DNA from: Roseibium sp. MMSF_3412
GTDB lineage: Bacteria; Pseudomonadota; Alphaproteobacteria; Rhizobiales; Stappiaceae
DNA: 64,000 nt
Direction of reading: 5' to 3'
Assembly (NCBI RefSeq): GCF_030733265.1
Contig: NZ_JASHJI010000006.1
Span: 248,001 to 312,000, forward strand
Positions within the stretch are counted from its first letter, which is position 1; each line of letters begins with the position of its first letter. Below are positions 45,920 to 54,541 of this stretch, piece by piece. The notes below the pieces were generated by a model. That model was not told where the DNA came from. It worked only from the letters and a program-made list of their open reading frames with translations, and did no database searches. The translations under genes were made by a program, and so were the position numbers.

Positions 45920-46030
45920 CCACATCCTGAGGCGCGTAGCAAAGCGAAGCCTCAAAGGATGGGTGTCGAGGGTATGAGTATGCGGCCTTTCCTTCGAGAC
46001 AGCGCTGCCGCGCTTCCTCAGGATGAGGCG
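45920..46030. repeat. Extragenic palindromic repeat (ATCCTGAGG family)
   Basis: ATCCTGAGGCGCGTAGCAAAG at the left and TTCCTTCGAGACAGCG then CTCAGGATGAGG at the right form a large imperfect hairpin. The same ATCCTGAGG and TTCGAGACAG blocks occur at 52.8-53.8 kb and 57.0 kb. The rest of the 395-bp gap up to 46286 includes another small palindrome (GCAGGG...CCCTGC) and no gene. Confidence 0.6.
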
Positions 46031-46286
46031 ACATCGCGGTACCGCCATCACCTGGCTCCCTCTTCATTTCGGGGTGTCACCAATGCGGAGCGAACTTCTC
46101 CCGGGCCTTACATGTTCCTCGTCATTGCAGGGCTCGACCCTGCAATCCATGCCATTGCCTCTCCTCAATGACCGGGCCGTGATTCGCATGGATTGCCATG
46201 CTCAAGTCATGGCAATGACGGTGGAAGGCAAGACCAAGGCAAAAACCGATACGTCGATGCCGAACGGGCGCAGCCGGCGCTCCCCG

Positions 46287-47207
46287 CTATTTCGGCTGCG
46301 GGCCGGTGTCGACGCGCGGGTTGGCGGTACGCAGAACAGGTGTCTTTTCCGAGACGTTCTCTCGGCTTTCGCGCCAGACGACAAACATGCCCGACAGGAT
46401 GATCACCGAGGAGCCAATGGCGACATAGCGGTCCGGGGTCTCGGCAAAGAACAGCGCACCGAACAGGGTCGCCCACAGGATCTGACTGTATTGCAGCGGT
46501 GCGACGAAGGCGGCGGGCGCAGCCCGATAGGCGCCCAGGATACAGAGCTGGGCGAGCACGGACAAAAATCCGACGATCGCCATCAGACCCAGATCCGGAA
46601 GCGTCACGGGCACATAAACGACCGGCAGGGTCATCGACATGACCAGCATCGACAGCAGCATCGGAAACAGGATCAGGACGGCCGGCCGTTCCTTGCCGCC
46701 GAGTTTCCGGGCGAGAATGGACGACATGGCGCTGGCCGCGGCCGCTGTCAGTCCTGCGACATGGCCGGCGGTCAGTTCGGTAAGACCCGGGCGCAGCACG
46801 ATCAGGACACCGATGAGGCCGACGACCACGGCACCCCAGCGCTGCATGCGGACCGTTTCGCCGAGAAGCGGAACGGAGAGAGCGGTAACCAGCAGCGGCG
46901 TTGCAAAAAGCAGCGAATAAGTCTCGGCAAGCGGCAGTACGGTGAAGGCGTAAAATGCGCAGGACATGGCAACAATCGAAAGGCCGGCGCGGCAAAGCAC
47001 CAGCACCGGATAGTGCGGGCGGAAATTGTCGATAGCCTTGTCGGCCAGCATGATGATCGACATGGGCACGAAGGCGAACAGCATCGAGAAGAAGATGATC
47101 TGAAACACTTCGTAAGTCGCGCCGAGCGACTTGATCACCGCATCATGCGTCGAAAACAGAGCGAATGCCCCGAGCGCGGCAAAGAGTCCCTTGAGCGTAG
47201 CTGTCAT
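46287..47207 (-). CDS. DMT-superfamily (EamA) transporter
   Basis: A 306-aa integral membrane protein with ten predicted helices in two EamA repeats. The conserved phrases AFYAFTVLPLAETYSLLFATPLLVTALSVPLLGE (end of repeat 1) and ILGAYRAAPAAFVAPLQYSQILWATLFGALFFAE (repeat 2) are diagnostic. Family members export or import metabolites such as S-adenosylmethionine or amino acids; the substrate is unknown. The start at 47207 begins just before the first helix; 20 more codons upstream are charged and unlikely. Confidence 0.9.
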   Translation of the reverse strand: MTATLKGLFAALGAFALFSTHDAVIKSLGATYEVFQIIFFSMLFAFVPMSIIMLADKAIDNFRPHYPVLVLCRAGLSIVAMSCAFYAFTVLPLAETYSLLFATPLLVTALSVPLLGETVRMQRWGAVVVGLIGVLIVLRPGLTELTAGHVAGLTAAAASAMSSILARKLGGKERPAVLILFPMLLSMLVMSMTLPVVYVPVTLPDLGLMAIVGFLSVLAQLCILGAYRAAPAAFVAPLQYSQILWATLFGALFFAETPDRYVAIGSSVIILSGMFVVWRESRENVSEKTPVLRTANPRVDTGPQPK

Positions 47208-47427
47208 TGCCAGAGCCCTGTTGGATCGTTCTGATCTGGTTGCTTGTCGCGCAAACCCGCAATTCAAGATGACGCCTGCGCAACATCGAGACTGGCGCGC
47301 CGGGTTTTCGGGAAAAACGCTTAGAAACCCGTCAATACCAGAAATTAGGCACCTGCAACAGTGCGACGGCCGCCCGGAATGTAAAATTCACCGGGAATGC
47401 GCGCTTTCGGACCCATCGCCAAGCCGC

Positions 47428-47760
47428 TCAGACGAACACCCGTGCCAGCGTTGCGACGGCAAGCGCGGTCGCGGCGCGTTTCGGGCCGTCGAACTCGGAG
47501 GCGGCCTGCCCCGGAACTGTCAGGCGGACACTGTTGAGGTCATCGGCCTCCAGATGATCGAGATCGGCGGATTTCGCCGCCTCTTCGGCGGACAAACGGA
47601 TCTCGTCGAGCATGCGCAGCAGCCCCTGCCAGATATGCAGCGGCGGCGCTTCGCTTGTTTCGCACCAGCGAACAATTTCATCCTTCGACACATCAAGAGC
47701 AGCGGCAGCCTCGTCGGCCGTCAAGCCTATGTATCGAACTATATCACTGAAATTACTCAT
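47428..47760 (-). CDS. Small HTH-like hypothetical protein
   Basis: A 110-aa protein. Residues about 8-40 (YIGLTADEAAAALDVSKDEIVRWCETSEAPP) look like a helix-turn-helix with LTxxEAAxxLxVSxxxVxRW geometry. The rest is acidic and helical (LDEIRLSAEEAAKSADLDHLEADD). It may be a small DNA-binding or protein-interaction protein. It is divergent from minCDE, and the intergenic region holds two inverted repeats. Confidence 0.65.
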   Translation of the reverse strand: MSNFSDIVRYIGLTADEAAAALDVSKDEIVRWCETSEAPPLHIWQGLLRMLDEIRLSAEEAAKSADLDHLEADDLNSVRLTVPGQAASEFDGPKRAATALAVATLARVFV

Positions 47761-47823
47761 TTTATCACCCCAAGCGCCGCACGCTGGAAAACTACTTACA
47801 TCTTATAGTGCGCTGCAATATGG

Positions 47824-47983
47824 CGAAAATCCAGTCTTTTACCGGATTTTCGTTAAGTCCTGTTCGGGCCAAGGAAATTTGCGCCACGTTTCAACCCTGA
47901 TTCTACCCGCGAGGCTCGGTAGATCTGGCGAGCCCCGACCGCACCAATCAGCGATCAGGATCGGCTGAACAGTCAATTGACTG
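47824..47983. promoter_or_regulatory. Inverted repeats in the minC upstream region
   Basis: CGAAAATCC (47824-47832) pairs perfectly with GGATTTTCG (47844-47852). CAGTCAATTGACTG (47970-47983) is a perfect 14-bp palindrome 120 bp before minC. Either may be a binding site; no regulator can be named. Confidence 0.45.
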
Positions 47984-48103
47984 AAATTGTTCGAAAAAAT
48001 CGATATCGGTGGAAAACGGACCGCTCATCGGATGCAAGGTCCGGTTAATGCTAGGTTTATTCGACCAAATCACCTGACCAGACAGTGCCGCCGGACCTCT
48101 TCA

Positions 48104-48904
48104 ATGAAGTTCAAGGGAAAATCCTTTATTGCCATCGTTCTAGCCCCGGAACAGCCGTTCGACGGCTGGTTCAAGGAGCTTGACCGGATCATCGAGCGCT
48201 CGCCAGGCTTCTTTATCGACCGGCCCATCATTCTTGACGTTCGCGGCAGCAATATTCCGATCGAAGACCTCGAACATGTGCTTGACGGCCTCGGAGAACG
48301 GTCCATCCGCGTCATGGGTATTGACGGGATTTCGGGAACGCGGCTGAAACAGGGCATGCCGCCCAGCTTTGGCGGCGGCCGCCTGACGGCGGAAGTGGAT
48401 GTGCCCGAACCCGCCACACAAACCGGCAAGGCTGACGAAGCTGCCGACGACGACAATCCACAGGTAAAAGAGAAGGACGTCCCTTCCAGCAGCGCCGCAA
48501 GCGCCTCCGACACAAATGGCCATTCTTTTGCCAAGTCTCTGGATGAGCTTGAGCGCGAAAGCGCAAAGCAGGGAGATTCGTCCATCGTCATTTCCGACCA
48601 CGTTCGCTCCGGACAGAGCATTCTGCATCCCGACGGCGATGTCACCGTGATCGGTTCCGTCAGCTCCGGCGCCGAGATCATTGCCGGCGGCTCCATTCAT
48701 ATCTACGGCGCCTTGCGAGGGCGCGCTCTGGCAGGCGTCGCGGGCAAGGACAGTGCCCGGATTTTCTGCACCAAGCTCGATGCCGAGCTTGTTTCCATCA
48801 ACGGACTTTACAAGGTCGCGGACGATTTCGACGGCACGTTGCGCAATTCGCCTGCGCAAATCCGGTTTGAGAACGAAACGCTGGTCTTCGAAGGACTGAA
48901 CTAA
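48104..48904 (+). CDS. minC: Septum site-determining protein MinC
   Basis: A 266-aa inhibitor of FtsZ polymerisation. The N-terminal domain (about 1-105) starts MKFKGKSFIAIVLAPEQPFDGWF. An acidic Asp/Glu/Ser linker (about 115-165) leads to the C-terminal beta-helix, containing VRSGQSILHPDGDVTVIGSVSSGAEIIAGGSIHIYGALRGRALAG, the MinC_C signature that binds MinD and the FtsZ tail. The ATG at 48104 has only a weak Shine-Dalgarno; upstream frames are not conserved. First gene of minCDE. Confidence 0.94.
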   Translation: MKFKGKSFIAIVLAPEQPFDGWFKELDRIIERSPGFFIDRPIILDVRGSNIPIEDLEHVLDGLGERSIRVMGIDGISGTRLKQGMPPSFGGGRLTAEVDVPEPATQTGKADEAADDDNPQVKEKDVPSSSAASASDTNGHSFAKSLDELERESAKQGDSSIVISDHVRSGQSILHPDGDVTVIGSVSSGAEIIAGGSIHIYGALRGRALAGVAGKDSARIFCTKLDAELVSINGLYKVADDFDGTLRNSPAQIRFENETLVFEGLN

Positions 48905-48953
48905 CGAGGCCCGGCTGAAGGTCGGCCGGCCCGGAACATACAGGACGGACACC

Positions 48954-49775
48954 ATGAGCAACGCCACTGTCGTTGTGGTCACGTCGGGCAAGGGCGGTGT
49001 CGGCAAGACGACAACAACCGCTGCGATTGCCTCGGCGCTTGCCAAGGAAGGCTACCAGGTCTGCGCGATCGATTTTGACGTCGGTCTGCGCAATCTCGAC
49101 CTGATCATGGGTGCCGAACGCCGGGTGGTCTTCGACCTCGTGAATGTGGTTCGCGGCGAGGCGTCCATCAAGCAGGCGCTGGTGCGCGACAAGAAACTCA
49201 ACAATCTCTACCTGCTTCCGGCCTCGCAGACGCGCGACAAGGACGCGCTCACCGAGGAAGGCGTCGAGGCCGTCATCACCGAATTGCGCGGCTATTTCGA
49301 CTACGTGATCTGTGACAGTCCGGCCGGGATCGAGCGCGGTGCCACGCTGGCCATGCGCCATGCGGATGAAGCCATCATCGTGTCCAACCCCGAAGTGTCA
49401 TCCGTGCGCGATTGCGACCGCATCATCGGCCTGCTCGACGCCAAGACGAAAATCGCCGAAGACGGCGGTCGGATGCCCAAGCACCTTATGATCACGCGCT
49501 ATGACACGGACCGGGCCAAGACGGGCGACATGCTGGCGACCGACGATGTCGTCGACATCCTTTCCGTTCCGCTGATCGGCGTTGTGCCGGAAAGCAAGGA
49601 CGTCCTGAAAGCTTCCAACGTCGGTCTTCCCGTGACGCTTTCAGACGAGAACTCGCCGCCGGCAAAGGCTTACATGGAAGCCACGCGCCGGCTGCTGGGC
49701 GAAAACATCCCGGTCACGATCCCCGAGGAAAAGAAGAGCCTGTTCGGCAAACTCTTCAAAGGGAGGGCGGCATGA
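48954..49775 (+). CDS. minD: Septum site-determining ATPase MinD
   Basis: A 273-aa deviant-Walker ATPase: SGKGGVGKTTTTAAI with the signature lysine (about residues 11-25), switch region FDVGLRNLDLIMGAERR, and Walker B DYVICDSPAGIE. The last residues (EEKKSLFGKLFKGRAA) form the amphipathic membrane-targeting helix. It oscillates on the membrane with MinE and carries MinC. It overlaps minE by ATGA. Confidence 0.97.
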   Translation: MSNATVVVVTSGKGGVGKTTTTAAIASALAKEGYQVCAIDFDVGLRNLDLIMGAERRVVFDLVNVVRGEASIKQALVRDKKLNNLYLLPASQTRDKDALTEEGVEAVITELRGYFDYVICDSPAGIERGATLAMRHADEAIIVSNPEVSSVRDCDRIIGLLDAKTKIAEDGGRMPKHLMITRYDTDRAKTGDMLATDDVVDILSVPLIGVVPESKDVLKASNVGLPVTLSDENSPPAKAYMEATRRLLGENIPVTIPEEKKSLFGKLFKGRAA

Positions 49776-50032
49776 ACATCCTGAGCCTCTTTGGCAAAAG
49801 AGGCGAAAGCGCCTCGGTCGCCAAAAACCGGCTTCAAATTCTGCTGGCGCATGAGCGTGCCGACGACGGTTCGGACGCCGTTCTGATTTCAAGCCTGCGG
49901 GAAGATATCCTGGCGGTGGTCGCCAAACGTGTCGAGATCGACCCGGACTCGGTCCGTCTGGAAATGGACCGCTCGGGGGATGTCACAACACTCGGCATCG
50001 ATATCGAACTGCCCGCGGCCAAGGCTTCCTGA
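49772..50032 (+). CDS. minE: Cell division topological specificity factor MinE
   Basis: An 86-aa protein with the N-terminal amphipathic/anti-MinCD part (MNILSLFGKRGESASVAKNRLQILLAHERA) and C-terminal topological domain (about 35-86). It stimulates MinD ATPase and sets the position of the Z ring. Length matches the family, and translation is coupled to minD. Confidence 0.95.
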   Translation: MNILSLFGKRGESASVAKNRLQILLAHERADDGSDAVLISSLREDILAVVAKRVEIDPDSVRLEMDRSGDVTTLGIDIELPAAKAS

Positions 50033-50054
50033 AGGCACACGAATGAACGCAAGA

Positions 50055-50087
50055 GAAACCGGCCGGACGGCCGGTTTCCTGTTTTTT
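50055..50087 (+). terminator. Rho-independent terminator of minCDE
   Basis: Perfect 10-bp stem (GAAACCGGCC/GGCCGGTTTC), 4-base loop, then C-T-G followed by TTTTTT. It separates minCDE from the convergent MFS gene. Confidence 0.88.
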
Positions 50088-50091
50088 GCCC

Positions 50092-51393
50092 TCAGGTCGC
50101 GGACTTTTCCGCGCCATTGACCACCGCCAGCTGCTGCGCCTTCTCGATCAGTTTCGGCAACCGCCAGATGACCGGGATCGCGACCAGCGTGGCGACAATC
50201 ACGTAATAGACCGGCGCATAATCATCCCCCGTCCTGTTGATCAGGTACGTCGCGACCATCGGCGTTGTCCCACCGAAGACGGCCATGCAGATATTGTAGC
50301 CGAGGGCGACAACGCTGCAGCGCAGATGTGCCGGAGCCGTCATCGTCAGAACGGTGACGGACAACGCCCAACCCGCCGTGCTCGCGAGCGTCAGGCCAAG
50401 CTGGCCTGCAAATACGGAAATCGTATCCGCGCGATGCATAAGCCACCAGCTTGGCCCGGCGAGGATCAGCGTTGCAATGGCACCGGCCATGAACACCGGG
50501 CGCACTCCGAACCGGTCTGCCGCCAGCCCGCACACCGGCACAAACAGCGCCATGATGATCAGGTTGATGGTGGTGATATCGAGCGCGGACGCGGATGAAA
50601 ATCCAGCTTCTGAACTCAGGTAAGACACTGCATAAACGAAGATGACGAAATAGATCACGGCCGTTGGGATCAGCAACAGGACCATCTGGCCGATGAGTGC
50701 GGAATGATCCCGCAGGCTCTGGATGATCGGAGATGTATCTTCCTCCGGGCCCTTGGTGCGCCTGGACTCCGTCAGACTGAGACGCAGGATTGCGCTGAAG
50801 ATGGCGACGACGCCACCAAGCGCAAACGGGACCCGCCAGCCCCAGTCCGTCATCTGCTCGGAGCTGAAGACGGAACTGAGCCCTGCCGGAACAGCCGATC
50901 CGAGAACACAGCCCCACATCATGGCAAAGGCGACCCAGGCGCCGGTCATTGCCTTGCGCCCCTCGCCTGCCTGCTCCACCAGAAGCACGCCAGATGCCGT
51001 GTACTCGCCTGCGACGGAAATTCCCTGAACGACACGGATGGTCACAAGCAGGAACGCGGCCGTCAGGCCGACCTGTTCATAGGTCGGGAGCGCTGCAATC
51101 GAAAAGGATCCCCCGCCCATCAGCAGCACGGAAATCATGAGAGCTGCCTTCCGACCGATCCGGTCGCCGATATGCCCGAAAATGACACTGCCGACCGGCC
51201 GCGCCGCGTAACCGACCGCCAGAACCGCGAACGCGGACAGGAGCGAGGCCAGCTTGTCCTCGGACGGAAAAAACAGGGTCGCCAGCGTCGGTGCGAGAAA
51301 GCCGTAGACCGTAAAGTCATACCACTCCAGAACGTTGCCGCTGGAAGCTGCAACGATTGCCCTGGATGTCAATTTTGTTTTAGGCTCAGCCAT
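50092..51393 (-). CDS. MFS transporter, metabolite:H+ symporter (MHS) family
   Basis: A 433-aa transporter with 12 predicted helices. The first loop holds the MHS family phrase GNVLEWYDFTVYGF (residues 19-32) and the MFS motif GHIGDRIGRKAAL lies near residue 75. GEYTASGVLLVEQAGEGRKA after helix 4 is also typical. MHS carriers take up citrate, proline/betaine, alpha-ketoglutarate or shikimate; substrate undecided. No catabolic genes are adjacent. Confidence 0.92.
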   Translation of the reverse strand: MAEPKTKLTSRAIVAASSGNVLEWYDFTVYGFLAPTLATLFFPSEDKLASLLSAFAVLAVGYAARPVGSVIFGHIGDRIGRKAALMISVLLMGGGSFSIAALPTYEQVGLTAAFLLVTIRVVQGISVAGEYTASGVLLVEQAGEGRKAMTGAWVAFAMMWGCVLGSAVPAGLSSVFSSEQMTDWGWRVPFALGGVVAIFSAILRLSLTESRRTKGPEEDTSPIIQSLRDHSALIGQMVLLLIPTAVIYFVIFVYAVSYLSSEAGFSSASALDITTINLIIMALFVPVCGLAADRFGVRPVFMAGAIATLILAGPSWWLMHRADTISVFAGQLGLTLASTAGWALSVTVLTMTAPAHLRCSVVALGYNICMAVFGGTTPMVATYLINRTGDDYAPVYYVIVATLVAIPVIWRLPKLIEKAQQLAVVNGAEKSAT

Positions 51394-51782
51394 TTAGCTC
51401 CTGCTTTTAATCCTCTCTCGACCAGGTTCCCCGCGCACACAGCGCATAGTCATGGCGACGTTCAGGCCCGTACCGATCCGACAAGATGCCGTTTGGCAAC
51501 AATCGGTTCGCAAGCAAAATTGCGCCCGATAGGCTGCCGTAGCCGATGGCAAGCGTGTTGGCGTTAAAGCTCTGGATTGAGGCCATCTGAGACCGAAACG
51601 GTGAGTCATCCTGCAAGCTTAGAGTGTTTCCTTGCGAAGTTGAATCACTTCCTGTGCAAACACCAGAACGGGAAGCAGGACACTTTTCCCGATTGTCCGG
51701 TGCGTAGCGGCCCCAGCGGAGGAGGTGGGCGCTTTCAGATGCGACATGAATTGCGCGCTTTTCCCGCAGGCAGTCGTGCCGC
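51394..51782. other. 389-bp intergenic region
   Basis: Lies upstream of the MFS gene and downstream of a methyltransferase gene. Frames in it show no conserved pattern, and I see no terminator or repeat. It probably contains only the MFS promoter. Confidence 0.35.
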
Positions 51783-52523
51783 CTAAGCTGCCTTTTCCGC
51801 CGACAGGACAATGCAGCTCGGATTGTCGAGATACCAGGCCCAGCCGACAAGATGGTGCTCCTGATCCGGCGGGAACTTCAGATGGTGCCACTTGATGTTG
51901 ACCAGCCCGGCGCGATGCAGGGCGTCTTCGTGCCGGTCCCGGCTCCACTGCCAGATGGGAACCTCGAAATCCTTGATCACAAGCGCATGCGCCGGCGGCT
52001 CGATGATGCGGTAACGAAAACCGATGCGGGTCTCCATGTCGTCCGGTGCGCTGGTGAAGTCATAGTCCGGATTGATCGTGTAGGTGACGAACTGTCCGCC
52101 CGGTGCCAGGTTGCGGCCGATCAGATCCGCCATCCGGTCAAGTTCTTCAACGCTGCGCGCATAGTGGAAGAGATACATTGCCGTGATGATGTCTGCCGGT
52201 GGTGTCATCTGGAAGGTCTCGTCCGCCGCGCTGATTTCGGCGTAGGTCACCCGGTCGGTGAAGGCTTCAGGCTCTCCCTCCCTATTCTGCTCCCGGGCCC
52301 GTTCCAGCATCTCTTCCGAGACATCAAGACCAAGAACCTCGGCAGCGCCGCCATGGGCAAGGACGCGCGTCAGGCGGCCATCACCACATGCAAGATCCAG
52401 GACCCGCTTTCCGTCGACGGGGCCGAGCACGTCCAGAAACGTTGTCCATTCCAGCAGGCGGTATGGATTGTCGGCAACCGACTGCTGCAGATATGGCGAG
52501 GGATTTTTGTCATAGTCTGCCAT
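51783..52523 (-). CDS. Class I SAM-dependent methyltransferase
   Basis: A 246-aa protein with motif I VLDLACGDGRLTRVLA near residue 41, Asp in GLDVSEEMLERARE, motif IV ADIITAMYLFHYARSVEELDRM, and NLAPGGQFVTYTIN. The aromatic-rich C-terminus (IWQWSRDRHEDALHRAGLVNIKWHH) forms the substrate lid. It resembles ToxA/Tam-like small-molecule methyltransferases. The acceptor is unknown and there is no clear partner gene. Confidence 0.87.
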   Translation of the reverse strand: MADYDKNPSPYLQQSVADNPYRLLEWTTFLDVLGPVDGKRVLDLACGDGRLTRVLAHGGAAEVLGLDVSEEMLERAREQNREGEPEAFTDRVTYAEISAADETFQMTPPADIITAMYLFHYARSVEELDRMADLIGRNLAPGGQFVTYTINPDYDFTSAPDDMETRIGFRYRIIEPPAHALVIKDFEVPIWQWSRDRHEDALHRAGLVNIKWHHLKFPPDQEHHLVGWAWYLDNPSCIVLSAEKAA

Positions 52524-52781
52524 TGAAGCTCCCCGTCGATCGCAGCACGGCCCGTCCTTCGTTCACCGTGGCGCGGGCTCTTGTTGTTCTGAGGCCGCAA
52601 ACCGGACGCAGGCTTGCTGACAACGCCATGAGTGTCCTGCTTAAACCGCGCGAAATCAATTTCCATCTTCGCATGCATTCGCAAGTACAGCATCCCAGAA
52701 CAGATACCGACTGCATTTTCATCGTCGCGCTTTTCCAGGTGAAACCGGAACGGCATGGATGCCATGGTCAAGCCATGGCTT
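52524..52781. other. Intergenic region between the methyltransferase gene and the tandem repeat array
   Basis: Must carry the promoter of the methyltransferase gene on -. I see no gene or distinct motif, apart from a start of repeat-like sequence (GCCATGGTCAAGCCATGGC, a palindrome) just before the tandem array. Confidence 0.35.
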
Positions 52782-53951
52782 GACCAGTGTGGGTTGGCGC
52801 GCACTGCTCATGCGCTTCACTGCTATCTGTCCGCACGAACACCCTCATCCTGAGGAGGACCGCCAGGTCCGTCTCGAAGGATAGACGGCGGGCCTCTGCG
52901 TGCGCGGCCCATCCTTCGAGGCAGGCTTTCAGCCTTCCACAGGATGAGGGGAAAGAAATCCGTCCGATGCCAGGTCGGGATACTGACTTGCTTCCAGGAT
53001 TTGTCGTCCCGGTTTGACGCATATGCGGCAAGACCGGGATCCAGTACGCCGTGTCGCTGGAGGTTAGATGAAGATGGAGAAACAAGAGGGTACTGGTTCC
53101 CTGCCTTCCGCTCCGCTTCAGCAGGGATGACAAGTCCGCAAGCGTGGACTCACCTCACGGGACAAACCGGACAGCAGTGGATCAAGCCATGGCATGACCA
53201 GTGTGGGTTGGCGCGCACTGCTCATGCGCTTCACTGCTATCTGTCCGCACGAACACCCTCATCCTGAGGAGGACCGCCAGGTCCGTCTCGAAGGATAGGC
53301 GGCAGGCGTCTGCGTGCGCGGCCCATCCTTCGAGACAGGCCTTCGGCCCTCCTCAGGATGAGGGGAAAGAAATCCGTCCGAAGCCAGGTTGGCGTACCGA
53401 ATTCAATCCCGAATTTGTCGTCCCGGTTTGACGTGTGAGCGACTAGACCGGGACCCAGTACGCCGTGTCGCTGGCGACCAGAAAAGGGCGGAGATACAAG
53501 AGGGTACTGGTTCCCTGCCTTCCGCTCCGCTTCAGCAGGGATGACAAGTCCGCATACGTGGACTCACCCCACGGGACAAACCGGACAGCAGTGGATCAAG
53601 CCATGGCATGACCAGTGTGGGTTTGGCGCGCCCTAGCCGAGCGCTTCGCCGTTGCCTATTTCAAGCGCGAACCTCATCCTGAGGAGGACCGCCAGGTCCG
53701 TCTCGAAGGATAAGCGGCAGGCCTCTGCGTGCGCGGCCTCATCCTTCGAGACAGGCCTCCGGCCTTCCTCAGGATGAGGTAAAACAATTCCGGCCGATGC
53801 CAGATTGGCGTACCGAATTCAATCCCGAATTTGTCGTCCCGGTTTGCCGCACGAGCGGCAAGACCGGGAACCAGTATTCCGCGTGGACGGCACGTGGCGA
53901 AACGGTCGGTCAAGAGGCTACTGGATCCCTGCCTTCGCAGGGATGACAAGG
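52782..53951. repeat. Three-copy tandem repeat, 414-bp period
   Basis: GACCAGTGTGGGTT starts at 52782, 53196 and 53610, exactly 414 bp apart. Each unit holds CCTCATCCTGAGGAGGACCG, an inner hairpin with TCGAAGGATA, and TTTGTCGTCCCGGTTTG plus AGACCGGGA. The third copy is truncated and more diverged, ending near 53951. A single diverged relative lies at 12885-13140. The apparent 76-aa frames in copies 1 and 2 are repeat sequence, not genes. Confidence 0.88.
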
Positions 53952-54057
53952 AAAAATGGAAATTCCCGGTGCCGGTTTGCCCCAAGCACTGCCAAAAGTC
54001 GACCGTTCCGGCGGTGGGCGCCCGCGGTTCGAGCGGGCCTTGAAACCACATATCAGA

Positions 54058-54525
54058 TCAATCCGGCGTCAGAACCTTTTCCATTTCAGCCGTGCCCCGC
54101 CAGCCATCCTTTTCGTAAAGCGGCCGGGACATATCCGTTGCGTGAAGAACGGCATAGGTCAGACCGCGTTTTTTGAATTCGGCCTCGGATGCCTGCACCA
54201 GATGACGGGCGATGCCCTGGCCCCGCGCTGCAGGTTCCACGTAAAGGTTCAGGATGCGGCCCCGCCTTGACGTCTCGGGATGGGCCGGATGCGGCGGGAA
54301 TTCGATCTCCATCAAGCCGATGCCGCCGACGGGACGGCCGTCCTGGTCGGCGATAAACCCGAAATAGGTCCCGTCAGAAAGCCGGTCCTGAAGCCAACCG
54401 CGGAAGGCAGGGTCCATCCGGACGATCAGGTCCTCGGACATGTCCATCGAGCGGAACATGTCGTTGCGCTGACGGCAGATCAGGTCCAGGTCGTGTGGCG
54501 TCAGGGGTCTGAGTTCGCAGGTCAT
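54058..54525 (-). CDS. GNAT-family N-acetyltransferase
   Basis: A 155-aa GNAT protein. The acetyl-CoA loop is LYVEPAARGQGIARHLV (about 97-113), and the later strand AVLHATDMSRPLYEKDGW with its Tyr completes the fold. GGIGLMEIEF is the beta-4 region. Substrate is unknown. It lies 16 bp downstream of prfC on the same strand, so is probably transcribed with it. Confidence 0.87.
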   Translation of the reverse strand: MTCELRPLTPHDLDLICRQRNDMFRSMDMSEDLIVRMDPAFRGWLQDRLSDGTYFGFIADQDGRPVGGIGLMEIEFPPHPAHPETSRRGRILNLYVEPAARGQGIARHLVQASEAEFKKRGLTYAVLHATDMSRPLYEKDGWRGTAEMEKVLTPD

Positions 54526-54541
54526 CGGCGGTTTGGCAAAG

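Noticed and set aside
51407..51850. 147-aa frame on - between MFS and methyltransferase genes
   Set aside because: Overlaps the methyltransferase gene in another frame and has no protein-like pattern.
52787..53431. Two nearly identical 76-aa frames
   Set aside because: They lie in copies 1 and 2 of the 414-bp tandem repeat; the shared sequence comes from the repeat. The product has no signal of a real protein and copy 3 does not keep it.
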